Positions 36,295-45,335 of a DNA stretch of 64,000 nucleotides are shown here, one piece after another (position 1 is the first letter of the stretch; each line of letters begins with the position of its first letter). The notes under the pieces are model-generated. The model worked only from the letters and a program-made list of their open reading frames with translations. It did not search any database and was not told where the DNA came from. Where the stretch lies: assembly GCA_947177165.1 (NCBI GenBank), contig CAMWTP010000014.1, forward strand, positions 1 through 64,000, in the 5' to 3' direction. The translations under genes were made by a program, and so were the position numbers. The stretch is from an uncultured Lachnospiraceae bacterium. Its GTDB lineage: Bacteria > Bacillota > Clostridia > Lachnospirales > Lachnospiraceae.

Positions 36295-37548
36295 TCATTC
36301 CCCGTCATATTTGATAAAGTAATCGGTACTGGGAAATGCACCGAAATCCAGTCTGATACAATAGGACGGTTCCATGCATTCCCCTTCATAAAAATAATAT
36401 TCCTGCAATGCTCCATGCGTAATGTAGAAATACGCATATTTCAGCCGCTCCCGCTCATCATAATAATACTTTTGGCTCTGTCCCGTCGTTCCAAATTCCC
36501 GTTCATTATAATAACAATCTTTTCTCTCCAAAGTACCATCCTCGCGATAGAAGTATTCGACGCAGACTATGGTATCCTCATACGGACTATCCCTCCACCC
36601 TTCGATCACTCCCCTTGTTTCCAGCTTTTTGATCTGCCCGTTTTCGTTATATTCCTTCTCGAAATCATACACCGTCAGCAAATCTTCTCCATCATGTATC
36701 ACGTCAAACCGATGATCTTCCCACTGCCGATGTTCGCATCCAGCGATATCAAATCCGCCGTAATACTGAAATGTACCGTAGTCCTCTATGTGTACAACAT
36801 TGCAGTACACCCCCGCGCCAGTCTCTTTTTCCTCGTCATAATACACTTCCAGATAATCCTCCATGCCAGATGCATCCTCATCATACCGGAGAAGCAGTTT
36901 TCCCTCCATTCCCCTTGCACGCAGAAAGATTTCAATATCTCTCTGACTGATCAGTTCTACGGACAGACAGTCTTCATCCGGGAAAAAATGAGTGTCCTCC
37001 AACCCGTCAATCCCAAACTTCTCCCACGAAACACAAAGCCCCTCCGCATCCATATCCAAAGTAAACAGCAAGTCTCCCTCCTGATACGCACCGAAGCGGT
37101 CCTGATGGTCCGGCTCCGAAAAATCCTCCACGCAGACAGCCTGTATCTCATCCTGTTCCCTGCGTATCTCCATGAGCAGCCTGACCTGAAAGTCCTCACG
37201 ATACTCCTGTCCTTCGATCTGCTCATACCGTATCATATTCATGTATCCATAATAGCAGCCTTCTTCCTCATAAATGAAAAAGTCCAATGAGATGCTCCTG
37301 TCATCCGGCAGACTCACCCCTCTGATATAATATCCCGCTAATGAATCCAACGAAACTGTCTCTGCCGCTGTCTCAGCGTTCATCTTGGTTTCAGGCTCTG
37401 CAGCCGGTTCACCGTTCTCATCCGGTATGTCCGGCGCATCTATCTGAGCCTGTCCGATATTTTCCGTATTTGATTTCTCCTGCTGCCCACAGGAGATCAT
37501 CTGCATACATACGATCATTAAAACCAATATTGACAGACATTTTTTCAT
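36295..37548 (-). CDS. Hypothetical lipoprotein (417 aa)
   Basis: A signal peptide with lipobox MISC leads to an acidic linker and a large extracellular part very rich in tyrosine, aspartate and glutamate. Its C-terminal third has short repeats of the type YFYREDGTLERKDCYYNERE, which resemble the antitoxin/MORN-like or YD-type beta hairpins. No enzyme motif is visible. It probably faces the outside of the membrane. No partner gene is evident, and the assignment stops at lipoprotein. Confidence 0.65.
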   Translation of the reverse strand: MKKCLSILVLMIVCMQMISCGQQEKSNTENIGQAQIDAPDIPDENGEPAAEPETKMNAETAAETVSLDSLAGYYIRGVSLPDDRSISLDFFIYEEEGCYYGYMNMIRYEQIEGQEYREDFQVRLLMEIRREQDEIQAVCVEDFSEPDHQDRFGAYQEGDLLFTLDMDAEGLCVSWEKFGIDGLEDTHFFPDEDCLSVELISQRDIEIFLRARGMEGKLLLRYDEDASGMEDYLEVYYDEEKETGAGVYCNVVHIEDYGTFQYYGGFDIAGCEHRQWEDHRFDVIHDGEDLLTVYDFEKEYNENGQIKKLETRGVIEGWRDSPYEDTIVCVEYFYREDGTLERKDCYYNEREFGTTGQSQKYYYDERERLKYAYFYITHGALQEYYFYEGECMEPSYCIRLDFGAFPSTDYFIKYDGE

Positions 37549-37630
37549 TCTTACCTCCCATGCCGAAACGATCCTTCCGCGAAGCTTTCATTCACTGGCA
37601 AACACTTATTCTATATTAGACCTTTCCCCT

Positions 37631-38701
37631 TTATTGGTCTGAATAATCAATCTTGTCTCGGATTTCCTGCATCTGATAATCCAGCGCCTCGATCGAATCC
37701 GCACACGCCTTTAACTGGTTTTCGATCTCCTCCGTATTGTCGATACTCTTCTTGTACTTGAGCTTGTGTTCCAGACTGGCCCAGAAGTCCATCGCGATCG
37801 TGCGGAACTGTACTTCCACCTTCATATACTTTTTCTCATCCGGCAGAAAGACCGGGACACTCAGGATCAGATGAAGGCTCCTGTATCCGTTCGTCTTCGG
37901 CGATTTGATATAATCCTTCTCCTTCAGCAAGATAATATCGTCCTGTTTGAGCAAAAGCTCCGCCAGTCGGTAAATATCATCGGGAAAAGAGCAGATCACC
38001 CTAAGTCCCGCGACATCTGCGACATATTCTTTGATATTCTCGATCGTGACCGGAAAATCTTTTCTCACCAGCTTCCTGTATATGCTCTCAGGCTTTTTCA
38101 GCCTGCTCTTGATCGATTCAAAGGGATTGCGCTTATACTCCTCAGAGAACATCGCATTGAGCACTTTCAGCCTTGTCTCGACTTCCATGATCGCAGACTG
38201 GTACTCCATCATCAATCTGCTGAATGCCTCTGCGGTGCTCAGCTGCTCTGCCTGTATCCTGATGATCTGCTCCTGCTTTTTGAGTGTCTCGGACTGCCTT
38301 TCGATCTTTTTCTCCAGCTGATTCTTGCAGTTAAACAGTTCTATCGTATTCCTCACCCTGTTTCTGACGATCGAGTCCACAAACGGTCTGTGGATAAAGT
38401 CCGAAACACCCAGTTCAAAACATTTGTTCTCTATTTCGACGGCGTTCTCACTGCTTATGATGAGCACTGGAATGCTGTCCATCCAACCGCGCTGAATCAT
38501 CTCAGCGATCACCGCAAAACCGTCCGTCTTCGGCATCTGCAGATCCAATAAAAGCGCTGCCAGCCCGTCATGATGCTCGCACAGCTTCTGCAGTGCCTGC
38601 TCCCCATTCTCCGCCATCTCGACAGCGTAATCTGTCTCCAGCATCTCCCTCAATAATTCGCGGTTCATCTCCGCGTCGTCCACTACCAATATCTTTTGCA
38701 T
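37631..38701 (-). CDS. Receiver domain fused to a RelA/SpoT-type (p)ppGpp synthetase
   Basis: This 356-residue protein joins two modules. Residues 1-120 are a response-regulator receiver (VVDDAE, phosphoacceptor D53 in LLLDLQMPKTDG, ISSEN). The usual conserved Lys is Arg105 in FIHRPF. Residues of about 125-160 form a coiled coil. Residues of about 170-315 match small alarmone synthetases such as RelQ/YjbM: RLKKPESIYRKLVRK, ADVAGLRVICSF, NGYRSLHLIL and the catalytic VEVQFRTIAMDFWASLEHKL. There is no hydrolase domain. It probably makes (p)ppGpp or a related alarmone under phosphorylation or partner control. It starts 20 bases after the ATPase gene stop, in the same operon. Confidence 0.88.
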   Translation of the reverse strand: MQKILVVDDAEMNRELLREMLETDYAVEMAENGEQALQKLCEHHDGLAALLLDLQMPKTDGFAVIAEMIQRGWMDSIPVLIISSENAVEIENKCFELGVSDFIHRPFVDSIVRNRVRNTIELFNCKNQLEKKIERQSETLKKQEQIIRIQAEQLSTAEAFSRLMMEYQSAIMEVETRLKVLNAMFSEEYKRNPFESIKSRLKKPESIYRKLVRKDFPVTIENIKEYVADVAGLRVICSFPDDIYRLAELLLKQDDIILLKEKDYIKSPKTNGYRSLHLILSVPVFLPDEKKYMKVEVQFRTIAMDFWASLEHKLKYKKSIDNTEEIENQLKACADSIEALDYQMQEIRDKIDYSDQ

Positions 38702-38721
38702 TTCCGTTTTCCCCATTTACT

Positions 38722-39552
38722 TCATTTCTGAAATTCCCCTCTGTGTCTTTCAAAAAAGTCATAAAAATACCGCACATTTTCCAGCTCTGTCCACCTGGCC
38801 TCCTCCATGTCACGCGAGTCAAGATTGTAAATCTTTGCATGCAGTGTCCCCAGCATAAACGGCGAATGGGTGGAGATGATAAACTGACATCCAAGAAACC
38901 TTGCCATCTGGTTCAGCCGCTGTGCCAGTGCTGTCTGATTCGCAGGCGAGAGAGACACTTCCGGCTCGTCAAGCAGATACAGCGCATCCGGCTCTATATA
39001 GTCGTCAAGCATCTGCAGTGTCGTCTCGCCGTTCGAGTATTTTTCCTGCGCAAATTTCAGATTTTCCAGCTGCTGCCTTGTTTCCCTGGAATCTCTGAAC
39101 TGCTCCCTCTGTTCTTTGGGCATTCCCCTTCGGATATGTTCGTATACATATCCATCCCCCAGAACCTGCTCCTGCTGAATTTTCTTGATCTCGTATAAGA
39201 TATCCTCACTTTTGATATACCGGCTCCCACGCGGAAGCTTTTTCAGCGTTCTTCCGTCATCTGTTTCCCCTAATGTGTAGCTGCACTCCTCTACAAACTG
39301 CGAGAAATACAATACTTTTCCAAATTTATTGCTGGCGGCATACTCCTGTCCCTCCAGCTGCAGTCTGTTCGCCATGATATTAAGCATGGTGGATTTACCA
39401 GAAGCATTATTTCCATACAGCACAGTGACCGGACTGTTAAACACCATTACCTTCTCCCGTTTGTCTGCAAATACATTATATGGATAAATATTCGGATCGC
39501 TGACTGTTTTCTCTGAAAATGAAAAACTGCTCAAATAAATGATCGCTGTCAC
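38722..39552 (-). CDS. OLD/ABC-type AAA ATPase (AAA_21-like)
   Basis: A 276-residue soluble ATPase. The N-terminal strand SSFSFSEKTV precedes Walker A GNNASGKST. A coiled middle follows, then LYLLDEPEVSLSP (Walker B plus D-loop) and the switch segment FIISTHSPFML. This is the OLD/RecF-like clamp ATPase architecture without a Toprim nuclease. Such subunits often act in defence or repair systems with a partner effector. Its ATG overlaps the stop of the upstream nuclease-ATPase gene (ATGA), and the alarmone synthetase follows, so the three are likely one functional unit. Confidence 0.88.
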   Translation of the reverse strand: MTAIIYLSSFSFSEKTVSDPNIYPYNVFADKREKVMVFNSPVTVLYGNNASGKSTMLNIMANRLQLEGQEYAASNKFGKVLYFSQFVEECSYTLGETDDGRTLKKLPRGSRYIKSEDILYEIKKIQQEQVLGDGYVYEHIRRGMPKEQREQFRDSRETRQQLENLKFAQEKYSNGETTLQMLDDYIEPDALYLLDEPEVSLSPANQTALAQRLNQMARFLGCQFIISTHSPFMLGTLHAKIYNLDSRDMEEARWTELENVRYFYDFFERHRGEFQK

Positions 39553-41129
39553 CTACCTTTCTCCACCTTCTCGATCAGACAGCTGTGCGGTTTGTTGGGA
39601 TTCCCCTTATCGTAATTCACGCCGACAAGCAGGATTTCGCCAGCATAGTCCTCAAGTGCCTGCGTATACTGCCTGTCCTTGATCTGCTGGATCGCTGCAC
39701 TGACGGACTTGTCATATTTTAACTCTACCACCATCGCAGGTTTGTCTGTGTGCGGCAGCGGCAGGAACACAACGTCCGCAAAACCTTTTCCTGACGGAAG
39801 CTCCCGTATCAGTTTATAGTCCTTCCTCGCACTGTAATACGCCAGTCCGATGGCGCTTCCAAGTGCATTTTCATCATTGTAAGTCAGGATTGATGCCACT
39901 TCCATGTGCGCTCTGTCCAGCTCTCTGGCGACACACTCTGCCTCCCCACGCAAAGTGTCCTCCAGAAGCTTCTCCGATGCTTTCAGGACACGCATGACCT
40001 CTGACCATCCCCCGACGCTCATGGCATTCTCAAATTCCCCGATGATCTCCTTGTTCGGAATGAACGTCTCCTCCGCCATGGAATCGTATCCGAGATAGCC
40101 CAGATGAATCAGCAGAGTGAGCACATCATCCTTTGTTCTGAAATTGCGCATATCATTCTGAAAACTGCGCGTATTGACTTTGACACGCCCCCCGCCAAGC
40201 ATCTGCACAATGTCCGACCGCAGCCCGTCAAAATCCATATCAATATAGATCTTAAGCGCCTCGTAAGTTTCTGTGGAAGTCCAGTAATTGGAAAAATCCT
40301 GACATGTCATTGCCTCCACCACAGACCTTGGATTATAGATATGTTTGTATTTCTTAAACATATATCCGTCATACCAGCTGCTGGTTTCATCAAAGTCCAT
40401 GTCATACTGCTCACATAATCCTTTTACCTCATCCTCCGTAAAGCCAGTATATTCCTCAAGTGCTTTTTGATTTGTCATCGAATATTCCCTGAACATATTC
40501 AACGCCGAATGCTGCCCATATTTCTTGACAGGAAGAATCCCCGTCATATAGGCCAATGCAGCATACTCCTGATCCTTTAAGAGATTGCGCAAAAAGTCAA
40601 GGTATTGCTTTTGCATCGCTTCTGACTCCTGCCTCTCCCGCATCACACAGTCCCACTCGTCGATCAGAAATATAAACTGCCTGTCTGTTTCCACATAAAT
40701 CTCCCTCAGTGCAGCGGCAAGTCCCATGTCCTGCCTGCTCAGATATTTCCCATATTCTCTCCTAAGCTCCCTGAGCACTTCCTGTTCCAGATATTCTGTC
40801 ACTTTCCCTGAATCTGCCTCGATCAAAAACTGCTGCATATTCAGATAGATCACATCATACTGATTCAGGTGCTTCTCAAAAGTATTGTCGCGCGCTATCC
40901 TGTACTTTGCAAACAACTCCCTGGAATCACAGCCGCGGCTGTAATAAGCAGCGAGCATTTTAAGCGCCATGGACTTTCCAAAGCGCCGTGGTCTGCTGAC
41001 GCATACAAAACCTTCTTCTGTATTCAAACATTTGTTTGTATGCGTGATCAGTCCTGTCTTATCCACATAGATCTCAGAGCGGATTGCCCTCCAAAAGCCC
41101 TTATTTCCCGGATTCAGATAAACTCCCAT
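39549..41129 (-). CDS. AAA-ATPase-like protein with PD-(D/E)XK nuclease-like domain
   Basis: A 526-residue protein of the AAA-ATPase_like plus PD-(D/E)XK family common in gut Bacteroidetes and Clostridia. The P-loop is RPRRFGKSM, with Walker B FIFLIDEWD. The C-terminal nuclease-type motif is FADVVFL followed by VVELKYDKS (residues of about 455-475). The biological role of the family is unclear; nucleic-acid cleavage is inferred. ATG 41129 has AGGTGG upstream and replaces the longer track start. It is the first gene of the operon ending in the REC-alarmone synthetase. Confidence 0.87.
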   Translation of the reverse strand: MGVYLNPGNKGFWRAIRSEIYVDKTGLITHTNKCLNTEEGFVCVSRPRRFGKSMALKMLAAYYSRGCDSRELFAKYRIARDNTFEKHLNQYDVIYLNMQQFLIEADSGKVTEYLEQEVLRELRREYGKYLSRQDMGLAAALREIYVETDRQFIFLIDEWDCVMRERQESEAMQKQYLDFLRNLLKDQEYAALAYMTGILPVKKYGQHSALNMFREYSMTNQKALEEYTGFTEDEVKGLCEQYDMDFDETSSWYDGYMFKKYKHIYNPRSVVEAMTCQDFSNYWTSTETYEALKIYIDMDFDGLRSDIVQMLGGGRVKVNTRSFQNDMRNFRTKDDVLTLLIHLGYLGYDSMAEETFIPNKEIIGEFENAMSVGGWSEVMRVLKASEKLLEDTLRGEAECVARELDRAHMEVASILTYNDENALGSAIGLAYYSARKDYKLIRELPSGKGFADVVFLPLPHTDKPAMVVELKYDKSVSAAIQQIKDRQYTQALEDYAGEILLVGVNYDKGNPNKPHSCLIEKVEKGR

Positions 41130-41208
41130 TAAAACCACCTGCCATCTAAATACTTTACTTACAGTATACACCACTTTCTCTTTTCAAACAATGCCAATAT
41201 CCCATTGC

Positions 41209-41280
41209 GTCTGCCATTCGCGAATCCAAATCAGCCGTCTGCGAAACTTTGGTTCACATGGCAGACACTTATGCTATAGT
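41209..41280 (+). promoter_or_regulatory. Promoter with flanking inverted repeat upstream of the 114-aa membrane protein
   Basis: TTCACA at 41253-41258 and TATAGT at 41275-41280 are 16 bases apart. GTCTGCCAT at 41209-41217 is the exact reverse complement of 41258-41266, which lies inside the spacer, and CGTCTGC recurs at 41236. The LytTR regulator encoded on the other side of the gene is a candidate binder. Confidence 0.45.
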
Positions 41281-41334
41281 AGTCTCAACAGGAAACAAAA
41301 CAACAAATACAAGTCAGGAAAAGGAGAAAATACT

Positions 41335-41679
41335 ATGAATCTTATGAAAATGATTGATTTCTGGATCTTTATGGCAGTTCTGTGCACCGCAGCAATTATC
41401 TCAAAAAAAGAGCCTGAGCGCTTCAAAAAACTCATGGCAGACACCCTGGGCTATGTGATGAGTCTCGGACTTATATTCAGCTTCCTTGAATTTCTTGCCC
41501 TGTGCGGCTTTGAAATCCTTGAAGTGGCGTGGAATTTCAGCCCGCTGGATATCATGTCTGCAGTCTCCTGCCTGTTCTTCTTCGCTCTCTGCTCGGAAAA
41601 ATGGTCATTGACGAGCCAGCAGTCAGACCAAAAAAAGTCTGACATGTTCAAAAACCCGTTGAAATGGTGGCACAACTAA
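41335..41679 (+). CDS. Small integral membrane protein (114 aa)
   Basis: ATG 41335 has a good AAGGAG site and replaces the longer track start. The protein has an N-terminal membrane helix (FWIFMAVLCTAAII), a short charged loop (SKKEPERFKK), then two more hydrophobic spans (GYVMSLGLIFSFLEFLALCG and DIMSAVSCLFFFALC) and a basic, lysine-rich end. It converges on the LytTR/GHKL two-component pair, so it could be their target. No family is recognised. Confidence 0.65.
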   Translation: MNLMKMIDFWIFMAVLCTAAIISKKEPERFKKLMADTLGYVMSLGLIFSFLEFLALCGFEILEVAWNFSPLDIMSAVSCLFFFALCSEKWSLTSQQSDQKKSDMFKNPLKWWHN

Positions 41680-41699
41680 ACACACATCACACTGCTGTG

Positions 41700-42440
41700 C
41701 TACTTTCCCTGCAAGGCGGAGGCATACTCCGCCTTCGCCTTGCGGGACAGCAGACAGGTCTCCCCATTATCGAGCTCCACCGTATTTTCCTTCAGCCACA
41801 CATTGCTGATCCTCGAGCGGTTTACAAGAAAGCTGCGGTGGCATCTCCAAAACGCCTCCCCCAGCTTCTCCTCAAAATGATTCAGGCTGCTGTTGAACTC
41901 CAGCACCTCATCGTCCATATGGAGCACCAGCGCATGACGGCTTCCCACCGCCTCAAAATACAGAATCTTCTGCAGTGGAATATGGCGCACCGTGTCAAAC
42001 AGCTTCAGGGAACAGTACGCATTTTTTCCGTCCGGTTCGTTCATAAGGCGCTCACAGATACTTTCCAGGCACGCATTCACACGTCCCGCCATCACGGAAG
42101 GCTCGCCCTTCACGATGTAATCAAGCGCTTCCAGACGGTACCGGAACGTCTCGAACATCATGTCATTGTGCGCAGTGATAAATACGATAAATCCCCGCGG
42201 ATCGTACTGCCTTAGCTTTACCGCCAGCTCCAGGCCGCTCATATATCCCGGAAAATCGATATCCAGAAAATAGACTGCCGGAACCTCCGCCTCCCTCTGC
42301 ATCTCCAATAAAGAAACCGGATTGTCCGCCACCTGCAGCGGTCCCATATCGCGCTCCATCATCATAATCTGATCGCCGATCAGCTTCTTCAACAGTGCGC
42401 TGACCGCCGGCTCGTCGTCACACAGATACACAGGAATCAT
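41700..42440 (-). CDS. LytTR-family response regulator (AgrA-like)
   Basis: The receiver domain has CDDE near the start and the phosphoacceptor in YFLDIDFPG, with ITAHND and LDYIVKGE matching AgrA-type receivers. The C-terminal LytTR DNA-binding domain runs from about residue 145, with ILYFEAVGSRHALVLH and FWRCHRSFLVNRSRI. Such regulators bind paired direct repeats and control secreted peptides, bacteriocins or surface functions. It follows its kinase by 38 bases on the same strand. Confidence 0.93.
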   Translation of the reverse strand: MIPVYLCDDEPAVSALLKKLIGDQIMMMERDMGPLQVADNPVSLLEMQREAEVPAVYFLDIDFPGYMSGLELAVKLRQYDPRGFIVFITAHNDMMFETFRYRLEALDYIVKGEPSVMAGRVNACLESICERLMNEPDGKNAYCSLKLFDTVRHIPLQKILYFEAVGSRHALVLHMDDEVLEFNSSLNHFEEKLGEAFWRCHRSFLVNRSRISNVWLKENTVELDNGETCLLSRKAKAEYASALQGK

Positions 42441-42478
42441 TGTCCTTACCCCCTCTTCATTCCAATATTTTTCACATA

Positions 42479-43819
42479 TTAAACCGGAATCCGCAGCTCC
42501 TGCACAAAGAAATTATCCTTTATGTAAGTGCGCGTCATACAATCCGGACAGCGGGATACCATCCTGCGGTAACTGGACAGGCCCGTCCCATGCCCCTTTC
42601 CCTTTGTGGTGTAACCGCCTTTTGTGAGTGCGCCGATGTCAGGCTGTTCATCATAGTTGTTGGCGATCGCCATGTACAGCTCGCCCGCATCCTGCAATAA
42701 GACCACCCGGATCTGCCCATCCTCCTTTGAAGCCGCCTCAATCGCATTGTCCAGCAGAATTCCCTGGCAGCGCAGCAGATCCTCCGTCGGCATTCTGCCG
42801 CCTGTCACCGGGTTCATGATCTCCAGTGCAACCTGAATATGGCGCTGCCGCATCAGATTCAGCTTCGTGGAGATCAGACTGCGCACTGGATAGATCTGAA
42901 TATTGGACAATCCCTCCATCTGCCGGATCTCACTGCCCAGCTTTTCGTCGAAATATCTGCCAGTGCGCCGCATAAACTCCTGAATGGCTTCCACATCCCC
43001 CTCCTGCGCGGAGAGCGCCATCCCAGACAAAAGATTCGTAATATCATGGCGAAACGCACGGATCTCCCCCTGCAGCTCCTCCAGCAGCTCCATGTGTGCC
43101 TGCTGCTGCGCGATCGTCTCCTCCTGCGCCCTGACCTTATCCCTGCTCGCCGCGTACATGGCACCAAACTGGATGCAGAACAGCGCAAACAGAATCAGGC
43201 AGAAACAGAGCAGGCCATATGAAAAATTGGTGGTCGCGTCTGGAAAAAAGGAATCCAACAGGATTTTCAGGTTCGTCAGCAGGAAAAAAATCACCAGCGT
43301 AACCGCAGTCCGCATACGCCCCTGAAACAGGTTGGAAAAATACCGGGCAAACTCCGTCCTGTTCAGCACAATCACGATCACACCGGCAAATACCAGCGTC
43401 AGGACATAAGGCAGCAAAAGCGATGTCGCCACATAAAGATACTTCCCGTCAAAAACAGGCGAATAAAAACCTGCGGCCGCCACCAGAAAGTCATATATTG
43501 TAAAGATCAGAAAATCTCCCAGCAGCGACGCCCCAAGCGCATTCGCCAGTGGTACATGGTACACCCAGCACAGTATCGCGCTGAGTATCAGCGCCACGAT
43601 CAGCAGGCTCAGCGGTTCATACCAGATTGGCTCCTCCTTGTCAATCCAAACGATAAAGCATATCGCTGCCCACACCACCGCACAGTACCCTGCATAAAAC
43701 ACGAGATACCACCGCCACCGCAGTTTCTTCCCCGTCAGTGCCACTGTCGTCCAGAAAAAGGCGAGCGCGTACACTGCAAACAATACAAAAACGGCAAAAA
43801 TCCTGAAATAGAAAGGCAT
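42479..43819 (-). CDS. GHKL sensor histidine kinase (AgrC-like)
   Basis: A 446-residue kinase. The N-terminal half has six or seven membrane helices, as in peptide-sensing AgrC/VirS-type sensors. A coiled linker (QEETIAQQQAHMELLEELQ) precedes the phosphoacceptor FRHDITN. The GHKL ATPase end has GILLDNAIEAA and GKGHGTGLSS. The signal is unknown and no autoinducing-peptide gene is recognisable here. A GGGGGAG site precedes the ATG. It pairs with the LytTR regulator directly downstream. Confidence 0.92.
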   Translation of the reverse strand: MPFYFRIFAVFVLFAVYALAFFWTTVALTGKKLRWRWYLVFYAGYCAVVWAAICFIVWIDKEEPIWYEPLSLLIVALILSAILCWVYHVPLANALGASLLGDFLIFTIYDFLVAAAGFYSPVFDGKYLYVATSLLLPYVLTLVFAGVIVIVLNRTEFARYFSNLFQGRMRTAVTLVIFFLLTNLKILLDSFFPDATTNFSYGLLCFCLILFALFCIQFGAMYAASRDKVRAQEETIAQQQAHMELLEELQGEIRAFRHDITNLLSGMALSAQEGDVEAIQEFMRRTGRYFDEKLGSEIRQMEGLSNIQIYPVRSLISTKLNLMRQRHIQVALEIMNPVTGGRMPTEDLLRCQGILLDNAIEAASKEDGQIRVVLLQDAGELYMAIANNYDEQPDIGALTKGGYTTKGKGHGTGLSSYRRMVSRCPDCMTRTYIKDNFFVQELRIPV

Positions 43820-43905
43820 CCGTATCTCTCCCCCTCTCTCACTTTCGTTATAATGATATTATAGAAATTAGCACAAATGATGTCAATACACTCCGATATA
43901 GTTGT

Positions 43906-43988
43906 GAAAAATGTGTTATCTTCTGTCCATATTAATTAGAAAAATGTGTTAATAACCGTTATATTTTTTCAGAAAAACGTGTTATACT
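43906..43988 (+). promoter_or_regulatory. Three direct repeats of exact 33-bp period before the AAA_14 gene
   Basis: GAAAAATGTGTTAT (43906), GAAAAATGTGTTAA (43939) and GAAAAACGTGTTAT (43972) recur at 33-bp steps. The last overlaps a TATACT -10 hexamer at 43983-43988; the -35 is weak. This looks like a multi-site operator, lying between the divergent GHKL kinase and the plus-strand ATPase gene. Confidence 0.6.
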
Positions 43989-44033
43989 ATGACTGTTAAC
44001 CCGCTGATACTTCTCCATTCTTAAGAAAGGAGC

Positions 44034-45335
44034 GTGATTTCCCTGAAACGAAACGCAATGCAGGCTTTAATCAACTGGAAAGCCGACCCGACGCGCAAGC
44101 CCATGGTGTTAAAAGGCGCCCGGCAGGTTGGAAAAACATGGATTATGAAAGAATTCGGGCAAAGCTGCTATGACAGCTATGTCTATTTCAACTTTGACGA
44201 GGAGGAAGAGCTCAAATCTGTCTTTGAGAGAAACAAAAATCCGCACAGAATCATTGAACTGCTTTCCCTGATTGCCGAATGCCAGATTCTTCCCAAAAAG
44301 ACCCTGATCATATTTGATGAAATCCAAGAATGCCCCGAAGCGTTAAATGCGCTGAAATATTTTAAGGAAAAGGCAAACGAGTACCATATCATTGCTGCCG
44401 GCAGCCTGCCTGGCACACTTCTCGCACAGCCCAAATCCTATCCGGTCGGAATGGTCAATCTATTAAACATTTATCCATTAACCTTTGATGAGTACCTGAG
44501 TGCCGTGGACACACCCCTCTATGCCTATTATTGCAGCATTGAAAAGAATCAGCAGATTGAAGATATTTTTCACAGTCGTCTTTTAGATGCATACAACACC
44601 TATCTCATCATCGGCGGCATGCCCGAGTGTGTTGCATCGTGGATTCAGCAGAAAAATCCTGACAAAATCTTCCACATTCAGGAAGAGCTTGTATCCGTTT
44701 ATGAAAATGATTTTTCCAAGCATAACGGCAAAGTCAACAGCGGCCGGATTCTCATGGTCTTTCGCAGTATCGTGACACAGCTTGCAAAAGAAAACGAAAA
44801 ATTCATGTACAGCGCAGTCCGGGAAGGCGGAAGAGCCCGGGATTTTGAGGAAGCAATCGAGTGGCTGGTCTCCGCAGGAATGCTCAACCGCGTATACAAT
44901 GTATCAAAAGTCGAGCATCCAATCGCTGCTTTTGACAGGCTTGACTGTTTTAAACTGTTTGTGTTTGACACAGGTCTTCTCAAACATATGGCAGGAGTTG
45001 ACAACCGCGCAATCCTTCTAAAGAGTGATTATCAATTTAAAGGGCCTTTGACTGAAAACTTCGTTCTTCAGCAGATCCGCAGCCAGTTTGACGCAGAACC
45101 GCGCTATTTTTCTGATAAGAGTGGTGAGCTTGACTTTGTCATTCAGCACGGCACGGAGATGATACCCGTTGAAGTCAAGGGCGGAGAGGATAAATCCACG
45201 CCTTCCTTTAAGCGGTATGTCGCAGAGCATCAGCCCGATCATGCCATTCGGTTTTCAAAGCGCAATTATCGAAAAGACGGCCTGATCACAAACCTGCCAT
45301 TATATCTCGCCTGCAGAACAAAAGAATTGTTATAG
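44034..45335 (+). CDS. AAA_14/DUF4143 family ATPase
   Basis: A 433-residue P-loop protein of the AAA_14 plus DUF4143 family. Walker A is GARQVGKT (about 28-35), Walker B LIIFDEIQ and sensor HIIAAGSLPG. The C-terminal region has SGELDFVI followed by PVEVKGG, the family's restriction-endonuclease-like remnant. Family members are abundant in anaerobes and of unknown role. The start is uncertain: GTG 44034 is only two bases from its GGAG, so a codon just downstream may be used. It is single-gene and preceded by the 33-bp-period repeats. Confidence 0.88.
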   Translation: MISLKRNAMQALINWKADPTRKPMVLKGARQVGKTWIMKEFGQSCYDSYVYFNFDEEEELKSVFERNKNPHRIIELLSLIAECQILPKKTLIIFDEIQECPEALNALKYFKEKANEYHIIAAGSLPGTLLAQPKSYPVGMVNLLNIYPLTFDEYLSAVDTPLYAYYCSIEKNQQIEDIFHSRLLDAYNTYLIIGGMPECVASWIQQKNPDKIFHIQEELVSVYENDFSKHNGKVNSGRILMVFRSIVTQLAKENEKFMYSAVREGGRARDFEEAIEWLVSAGMLNRVYNVSKVEHPIAAFDRLDCFKLFVFDTGLLKHMAGVDNRAILLKSDYQFKGPLTENFVLQQIRSQFDAEPRYFSDKSGELDFVIQHGTEMIPVEVKGGEDKSTPSFKRYVAEHQPDHAIRFSKRNYRKDGLITNLPLYLACRTKELL

